The notes beneath the pieces are model-generated. The model was not told the DNA's origin. It ran no database searches and saw only the letters and a list, made by a program, of their open reading frames with translations. A program made the translations under genes and the position numbers. Below are positions 16,680-20,434 of a stretch of 20,434 nt of DNA, piece by piece (within the stretch, counting starts at the first letter, position 1; the number at the start of each line of letters is the position of its first letter). The stretch comes from Deltaproteobacteria bacterium (GTDB taxonomy: Bacteria; Desulfobacterota; Binatia; Binatales; Binataceae): NCBI GenBank assembly GCA_021799555.1, contig JAJZAG010000024.1, positions 1-20,434 of the forward strand. The letters are read 5' to 3'.

Positions 16680-16820
16680 GCAACCCGCATGCTTAACCAA
16701 CAGTCCGCCGGTCTTCACCACGCGCTGCTGCAAGCTTGTGAGCGACCATTTGCCGATCGCATTGGGCAACGTGAGCCGCCGCCACAGGTTGCCGAAGTTA
16801 TAGGCGAGCACGCTCAGCCA
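16680..16820 (-). pseudogene. IS1380 transposase C-terminal fragment
   Basis: Minus-strand frame with VLAYNFGNLWRRL, KWSLTSLQQR and VKTGGLLVKHA, the hallmark C-terminal sequence of IS1380-family transposases. Similarity ends near 16680, where the inverted RHS fragment begins. It starts directly at the edge of the palindrome and is out of frame with the N-terminal piece. Confidence 0.75.
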
Positions 16821-16908
16821 CTGGAGTTGACCCGGTTTCGTAGAGGGTATTGGGGAATAAGGAAGAGTAGATTACCCAATGCCCTCTACGAAACCGGGTC
16901 AACTCCAG
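16821..16908. repeat. 88-bp palindrome, 38-bp arms with 12-bp spacer
   Basis: Left arm 16821-16858 and right arm 16871-16908 are inverted copies, identical at 36 of 38 positions; the mismatches are at 16848 and 16855 of the left arm. Each arm contains CCCGGTTTCGTAGAGGG. The spacer is 16859-16870. It sits exactly between the two transposase fragments. Possibly a miniature inverted-repeat element or two abutted IS ends; the DNA or RNA would fold into a very stable hairpin. Confidence 0.9.
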
Positions 16909-17028
16909 CTCATCCAACTCCCGCACCAGCAACAAGCCGCCAGTCAACCGCGCGCCCTGGAAGTCAACCCGCAACCAGCCATTGAACGAGAGCTGAAACG
17001 GCGCTCCTTGCCGCTCACCTACCGCCAT
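16909..17028 (-). pseudogene. IS1380 transposase N-terminal fragment
   Basis: From ATG 17028 the frame reads MAVGERQGAPFQLSFNGW, then LRVDFQGARLTGGLLLVRELDE, matching the N-terminus of an IS1380-family transposase group; the usual SD residues of TSDGGLLLVRELDE appear lost. After about 40 codons the frame enters the palindrome and soon ends. Confidence 0.75.
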
Positions 17029-17031
17029 CCC

Positions 17032-17038
17032 ACCTCCT
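17032..17038 (-). promoter_or_regulatory. Ribosome-binding site of the dead transposase
   Basis: AGGAGGT on the minus strand, three bases before ATG 17028. It confirms the original transposase start and strand. Confidence 0.6.
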
Positions 17039-17111
17039 CAGCGCCCCGATCGCATCCAAACCCGTGTCCATCAGGGCTTTTCTGCCACTCTACCGAATTG
17101 TTAATCCACTT

Positions 17112-17327
17112 GGAAAACGGAAATCCGGGTTAACGGGTCTGATCGATTTGGCCTTGGCCGCAGTTTCAGTTTATTTCTACTACCGGTATCCTTTGGTGCG
17201 CTTCCTGATGGCGGCGGCGTTCGCGGCATTCATGGCGTGAGCGCTGCTGCTGAAGAAAAGCCCGAGCGCTCCGGCTGACACCGCGCTCGAGCGGTCCCGT
17301 GATTCAGGCCCCGCTCAGGCACCCTGA
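17112..17327 (+). pseudogene. Remnant of a paralogue of the small membrane protein at 18489-19091
   Basis: The plus frame reads VSVYFYYRYPL (17163-17195), then RFLMAAAFAAFMA, a TGA at 17238-17240, then ALLLKKSPSAPADT, and ends with a stop at 17325-17327. It aligns without gaps to VSVMLYLRIPLFGFVFAAGYAALIARALLFQK of the intact membrane gene, with about half of the residues identical, and the TGA falls on an Arg codon. The final stop overlaps the antisense hydrolase remnant by 13 bp, just as in the intact pair. The same frame is open upstream to at least 17064 (a GTG), but that part is not clearly similar. Confidence 0.7.
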
Positions 17328-17461
17328 AGCCCGCGCGTGAGCGCGACGACCAGGGTTGATTCGTAGCCGCCGAAGAAGTGATCCGCTCCCGCGATTACCT
17401 TTAGCGATGCTGCGGCGCCGAGTTTTTGCGCGGTCGCTTCGAGTGTCGCGATCGACAACGG
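17315..17461 (-). pseudogene. Alpha/beta hydrolase 3'-end remnant (second copy)
   Basis: The minus-strand frame ending at TGA 17315-17317 gives PLSIATLEATAQKLGAAASL, then KVIAGADHFFGGYEST, then LVVALTRGLQGA. It corresponds to the last 46 residues of the intact hydrolase (PLAALEKTIEKLGPAATLKV, then IGGADHFFGGCESALAD). The histidine of the catalytic triad is kept but the rest of the enzyme is absent. At about 17462 the sequence switches to an RHS frame on the other strand. Confidence 0.85.
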
Positions 17462-17540
17462 CGCGGCAACCACGACCAGCTATCTCTATGACGGCCGCAA
17501 CACCGCCGAAGAAGAGTCGCCAAACCTCACGGTCAGCTAT

Positions 17541-18437
17541 TTGAATGGTCTCAAGATGGACGATCGGTTTGCCCGTGCCGAGAACGGCTATACGGTGTAT
17601 TACCTTACCGACGCAGTGGGTTCGGTGATGGGGCTGACAGATCCTACCGGCGCGATCATAACCACGTACACGTACGGGCCATACGGGCAGACGGTGCAGA
17701 GCGGGCAGGCAAACGACAATCCGTATCAATTCGCGGGGCGCGAGATCGAGACGAATCCGTGGTTCTACTATTTTCGCGGGCGCTACCTCGATACCGTCGA
17801 GCTCAACCGCTTCGAGTCGCGCGACCCCAGCGGTCTCAGGAAGAGCTACTCGAAGCTTTACAGCTTCATCAACAACTCCCCGCCCAACGGCATCGACCCA
17901 AGCGGCGCGATGACGTTCAGCGTCGTGGTCGGTTTCAACGGGTTCGACTGGGAGCCGGGCGGCGGAGCGGACGCGCTGGCAGCTTACGCCGCAGCCAACG
18001 GCGGAGATATCGGAACGATCGTGTCAACGCTGAACGAGGGTGGATCGATCGGCTCCGGCTCAATAGCACTTGCGAGCGCGCCTATAGGAGCTGAAACGGC
18101 TGGCGTTTATACAGATATGTGGGGTACCGCAGTGGGTTGTGCGGTGACCAATATTTCTCAGTATTCAACGCTTGGATTCGCAACGGAGTTGGGCTGGGAT
18201 ATTGGCCTGGGTGGCGATTACTCTATGCGTGGCGCAATGGGCGCCGCCCTGGCGGTAGGCTTATCCTACGCGGTAGTCGGCGCGCTCTCAGGTGAGGGGG
18301 TTGCCACCGTTGCTCGCGAAGGATTCCTCGCTGGCTCGATCGACCCAGTCGTTGGCAACATTATTGGCACTGCCGTTGGCTTGGGAATAGGCCTCTATGT
18401 GAGCTCCGGGCCTTCTGCGCCAACCGCTGCGCCATAG
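17541..18437 (+). CDS. RHS repeat-associated core, 5'-truncated, with hydrophobic C-terminal tip
   Basis: 298 residues from TTG 17541; RHS similarity (TSYLYDGRNTAEEE) already begins at about 17466 and the frame is open from 17382, but no start codon or ribosome-binding site exists there, so this is a truncated gene. Numbering from TTG 17541, core motifs are YYLTDAVGSVMGLTDPTG (20-37), YTYGPYGQ (43-50), NPYQFAGREIE (60-70), FYYFRGRYLD (75-84), RFESRDPSGL (90-99) and NGIDPSGA (116-123), the end of the RHS shell where full proteins self-cleave. Leu is replaced by Ala after the final DPSG. The 175-residue tip is Gly/Ala-rich with hydrophobic segments at about 231-249 and 269-287, unlike known nuclease tips. 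The membrane protein gene starts 51 bp downstream. Probably an orphan tip; expression is doubtful. Confidence 0.7.
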   Translation: MNGLKMDDRFARAENGYTVYYLTDAVGSVMGLTDPTGAIITTYTYGPYGQTVQSGQANDNPYQFAGREIETNPWFYYFRGRYLDTVELNRFESRDPSGLRKSYSKLYSFINNSPPNGIDPSGAMTFSVVVGFNGFDWEPGGGADALAAYAAANGGDIGTIVSTLNEGGSIGSGSIALASAPIGAETAGVYTDMWGTAVGCAVTNISQYSTLGFATELGWDIGLGGDYSMRGAMGAALAVGLSYAVVGALSGEGVATVAREGFLAGSIDPVVGNIIGTAVGLGIGLYVSSGPSAPTAAP

Positions 18438-18488
18438 TAATACCCGATTTGCGGTTTCACGTAGCAACTTCTATGGATCAGATAGGTG

Positions 18489-19091
18489 ATGAATAGCAAG
18501 TGGTCAATAGTATTGTCGCCGAGGCGGCTGCCCGCAGAGTTTGCGGATGTCCGCAGCGTCTCCCAAAAATTTGGCCTGGCCGGCTTGGTGGTCTCCGGGA
18601 TGGCCTTCCTTCCTGGTCAACACTACCTCGCATACGCCGTGTCGGCGATCTGTGCGCCGGTCCTTGGTAGAATCGTCGGAGGGTTTCTCCATGATGGGCG
18701 AGCAGCATCGACGCATACAAATGGGGGCGGTCGCGCTCGCGTGATGGTGAGCGCACTCTTGGCCGCGATCACTCTGCTGGGACTACTGCCGGCAATATAT
18801 TGGTTGCGGACGACGGGACAGCCGATCTTTCTTGCAGTGCTTCTGGTCGGCGCGGCAACTCTGTGCTACGTGATTGGACGCGTCATGGCGCGAAGAGCGT
18901 GTGGCTATGCCACGGTCGTAGTGGTGCCGGTGTCAGTCATGCTCTACCTGAGAATTCCTTTGTTCGGCTTCGTTTTCGCGGCGGGTTATGCCGCGCTTAT
19001 CGCGCGGGCGCTGCTGTTTCAGAAAAATGCGCAGGCCTCTACGCCAGCAGCACCGGCCGCGGACGACGCCGGCGCCATTCAGCCCCGTTGA
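18489..19091 (+). CDS. Small polytopic membrane protein, possible RHS immunity protein
   Basis: 200 residues from ATG 18489 (a GTG at 18486 is in frame). After about 28 polar residues there are five or six hydrophobic segments: about 30-43, 46-66, 86-107, 113-133, 140-155 and 157-177 (counted from the GTG). An Ala/Pro/Asp-rich tail closes the protein. I do not recognise a family. It lies just after an RHS tip on the same strand, as immunity genes do, and a decayed paralogue lies at 17112-17327, also followed by a hydrolase tail. If the RHS tip attacks membranes, a membrane immunity protein would fit; this is inference. The ribosome-binding site is weak (AGG at 18484-18486). The end overlaps the convergent hydrolase gene by 13 bp. 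Confidence 0.6.
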   Translation: MNSKWSIVLSPRRLPAEFADVRSVSQKFGLAGLVVSGMAFLPGQHYLAYAVSAICAPVLGRIVGGFLHDGRAASTHTNGGGRARVMVSALLAAITLLGLLPAIYWLRTTGQPIFLAVLLVGAATLCYVIGRVMARRACGYATVVVVPVSVMLYLRIPLFGFVFAAGYAALIARALLFQKNAQASTPAAPAADDAGAIQPR

Positions 19092-19711
19092 GATGCAGTC
19101 TCGATCGCATCGGCCAACGCCGATTCGCAGCCTCCGAAGAAGTGGTCCGCGCCGCCTATCACCTTCAGAGTTGCGGCCGGACCAAGTTTTTCTATGGTCT
19201 TTTCGAGCGCCGCTAGCGGCGAGTAATCGTCTCGGTCGCCTGAGATCAGCAGCACGGGCTTGATAGCCGGTGCCTCGGCAGGCACATTCATCGCAGCCAC
19301 TGGCAGCGCGACCGCGATCACCTGCGCGACGCGAGGAACGCCCAGCCCCGCGCGCATCGCGATTGCCGCGCCAAAGGAATAGCCCGCAAGCACGATGCCG
19401 CCACGCGCGATGCCCGGCTGTGCGGCGACAAATTCGACCGCCGCAAGCGCGTCGGCCGCTTCGCCTTCGCCGCCGTCGTACTCGCCTTCGCTGGCGCCGA
19501 CTCCGCGGAAGTTAAACCGCAGCGTCGCGTACCCGCGCCGCCACATCGCAGCCAAAATCGCCTCAACTACGTTGTTGTCCATCGATCCGCCATACATCGG
19601 ATGCGGGTGGCATACGACAACGCCGGGCGCGGCGTCTGCTCCAGCGGGGCGCGCGAACAATCCCTCGAGCGTCAGGTCGCCCGAGGTAAACGTAATCGGT
19701 GATTCTTCCAT
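19079..19711 (-). CDS. Alpha/beta hydrolase (COG2945-like dienelactone hydrolase fold)
   Basis: 210 residues from ATG 19711, chosen because AGGAG (19719-19723) lies seven bases upstream; a longer in-frame start at 19774 adds a 21-residue basic stretch without such support. Motifs: HPHPMYGGSMDNNVV (35-49) forming the oxyanion region, LRFNFRGVGASEG (64-76), the nucleophile elbow GYSFGA (110-115, Ser112), an acid in GDRDDYSP (158-165) and the histidine in GADHFFGG (187-194, His190). A complete Ser-Asp-His triad suggests an active soluble esterase or hydrolase; substrate unknown. The gene is convergent with the membrane-protein gene, with a 13-bp overlap, and divergent from the dehydrogenase gene. 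Two 3'-end remnants of close relatives lie at 16454 and 17315. Confidence 0.9.
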   Translation of the reverse strand: MEESPITFTSGDLTLEGLFARPAGADAAPGVVVCHPHPMYGGSMDNNVVEAILAAMWRRGYATLRFNFRGVGASEGEYDGGEGEAADALAAVEFVAAQPGIARGGIVLAGYSFGAAIAMRAGLGVPRVAQVIAVALPVAAMNVPAEAPAIKPVLLISGDRDDYSPLAALEKTIEKLGPAATLKVIGGADHFFGGCESALADAIETASQRG

Positions 19712-19718
19712 CGCGCAT

Positions 19719-19723
19719 CTCCT
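19719..19723 (-). promoter_or_regulatory. Ribosome-binding site deciding the hydrolase start
   Basis: AGGAG within AAAGGAGAT on the minus strand, seven bases before ATG 19711. It argues for the shorter protein beginning MEESPITF. Confidence 0.7.
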
Positions 19724-19899
19724 TTGCTTCGACCGCCGCCGTGTCCCGGCAGTTTTACCGCTCGCGTTCTCCATTATGCAGGCAGAGCGCCGATTTGGGA
19801 AAAACCACCGTTACGCCTGCGCGGTTTGACGCTTGGCTCAAACTGGGACTAACTTCGGGAACGCTGGCGCCTTACGGGCCGCGAGTGTCCCTGATTCGC

Positions 19900-19904
19900 G
19901 GAGG
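19900..19904 (+). promoter_or_regulatory. Ribosome-binding site of the E1 alpha gene
   Basis: GGAGG, eight bases before ATG 19913; ideal spacing and strength, fixing that start. Confidence 0.75.
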
Positions 19905-19912
19905 TATTCGAC

Positions 19913-20434
19913 ATGGACCTTGGTAAAGACCTTCTGCTCGAGATGTACCGCTCGATGCAGCGGATTCGGCAATTCGAGTCGAAAGTGCGCGACCTTGCGA
20001 TCGCTAGCGAGATTCCAGGATTCGTGCACGTCTCGATCGGCGAAGAAGCGAGCGCGACCGGCATATGCGCGGCGCTGCGCAAGACCGACCGCATCACCTC
20101 TACCCATCGCGGCCACGGCCATCTGATCGCCAAGGGCGGCAATCTCTCGCTGATGATGGCCGAGTTGTTCGGCAAGCGTGAAGGTTACTGCAAGGGCAAG
20201 GGCGGCTCGATGCATATCGTCGATTTCTCGCTCGGAATCCTAGGCGCCAATGGAATCGTCGGCGCTGGCATTCCAATCGCGACCGGCTCTGCCCTTGCCG
20301 CGCAGGTCGCCGGGCGCGACGATGTGAGCGCATGCTTCTTCGGCGACGGTGCCTCTAACGAGGGCACGTTCCACGAATCGCTCAACCTGGCTGCGGTCTG
20401 GAAGCTGCCGGTGATCTACGTCTGCGAAAACAAC
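19913..20434 (+). CDS. Thiamine-diphosphate dehydrogenase E1 alpha subunit, partial (cut by window end)
   Basis: 174 codons are present with no stop; roughly the first half of a protein normally about 320-360 residues long. It begins MDLGKDLLLEMYRSMQRIRQ. Marks of the family are HRGHGH (65-70), GKGGSMH (95-101), GANGIVGAGIPIATGSA (111-127) and the TPP-binding GDGASNEGTFHESLN (144-158), with the motif closing Asn in CENN at the very end. It is the alpha subunit of a 2-oxoacid dehydrogenase of the pyruvate or acetoin type (PdhA/AcoA), which decarboxylates the oxoacid and passes the acyl group to lipoyl-E2. The beta subunit and E2 would be expected downstream, outside the window. Divergent from the hydrolase gene, with a 201-bp shared upstream region. 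Confidence 0.95.
   Translation, partial: MDLGKDLLLEMYRSMQRIRQFESKVRDLAIASEIPGFVHVSIGEEASATGICAALRKTDRITSTHRGHGHLIAKGGNLSLMMAELFGKREGYCKGKGGSMHIVDFSLGILGANGIVGAGIPIATGSALAAQVAGRDDVSACFFGDGASNEGTFHESLNLAAVWKLPVIYVCENN

Larger units (their letters stand above)
16680..17028 (-). mobile_element. IS1380-type insertion sequence remnant
   Basis: Two transposase ends on the minus strand flank a large palindrome. The right part starts with a strong ribosome-binding site and reads like the N-terminus of one IS1380 transposase group; the left part reads like its C-terminal region. The middle, several hundred codons in intact relatives, is missing, and the two parts are in different frames. The element is dead. 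The outer ends of the insertion could not be placed with confidence. Confidence 0.7.

Noticed and set aside
16689..16985. Plus-strand open frame of 98 codons across the IS1380 remnant
   Set aside because: It is antisense to the two transposase fragments and runs through the palindrome, whose arms encode the same ELTRFRRG peptide on both strands; no family similarity.
17238..17240. TGA as a selenocysteine codon in the membrane-protein remnant
   Set aside because: The paralogue has Arg at this site, there is no Cys or redox motif around it, and neighbouring sequences are decayed too; a nonsense mutation is simpler.
19826..19854. TTGACG with a 17-base spacer as promoter of the E1 alpha gene
   Set aside because: The -10 position (CTAACT) matches the consensus at only two of six bases.

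Overview
The window reads as chromosomal DNA of a GC-rich, probably uncultured Gram-negative soil-type bacterium. Evidence for this is the codon use, an outer-membrane-style lipoprotein, an Mrp/ApbC iron-sulfur carrier and a class III CoA-transferase/acyl-CoA dehydrogenase pair. Candidatus Binatota or a former deltaproteobacterial lineage would fit, but this is inferred from gene style only. No tRNA, rRNA, CRISPR array or phage module was seen.

Layout. 1-1600 (+): an intergenic stretch, an exported beta-sandwich protein with a Thr/Pro linker, a strong hairpin, and a small one-helix membrane protein with a possible terminator. 1650-4067 (-): an 805-residue P-loop ATPase of uncertain family with a Cys/His cluster near its C-terminus. 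4312-9617 (-): a probable operon transcribed as DUF4838-type protein, acyl-CoA dehydrogenase (TAATG coupling), class III CoA-transferase, and a UbiA-like membrane protein. 9780-16466 (+): a run of Mrp/ApbC, a family 2 glycosyltransferase, two ABC exporter half-transporters, and a zinc aminopeptidase-like lipoprotein. The two ABC proteins look like a heterodimer with one degenerate ATP site.

16454-19711 is the most unusual part. It contains two successive copies of the same cassette: an RHS 3' end (+), a small polytopic membrane protein (+), and an alpha/beta hydrolase (-) that overlaps the membrane gene tail-to-tail by 13 bp. The right-hand copy (about 17466-19711) is open and probably functional for the membrane protein and hydrolase. 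The left-hand copy is wrecked. It is reduced to short RHS pieces in opposite orientations, an IS1380-type transposase remnant whose middle is replaced by a 38-bp-arm palindrome, a membrane-protein remnant with an in-frame stop, and a hydrolase tail. A third hydrolase tail lies antisense to the end of the aminopeptidase gene. The RHS tip plus its membrane neighbour is a plausible toxin/immunity pair left by recombination in an RHS array; this is inference.

The window ends inside a pyruvate/acetoin dehydrogenase E1 alpha gene (19913 onward, +), divergent from the hydrolase.
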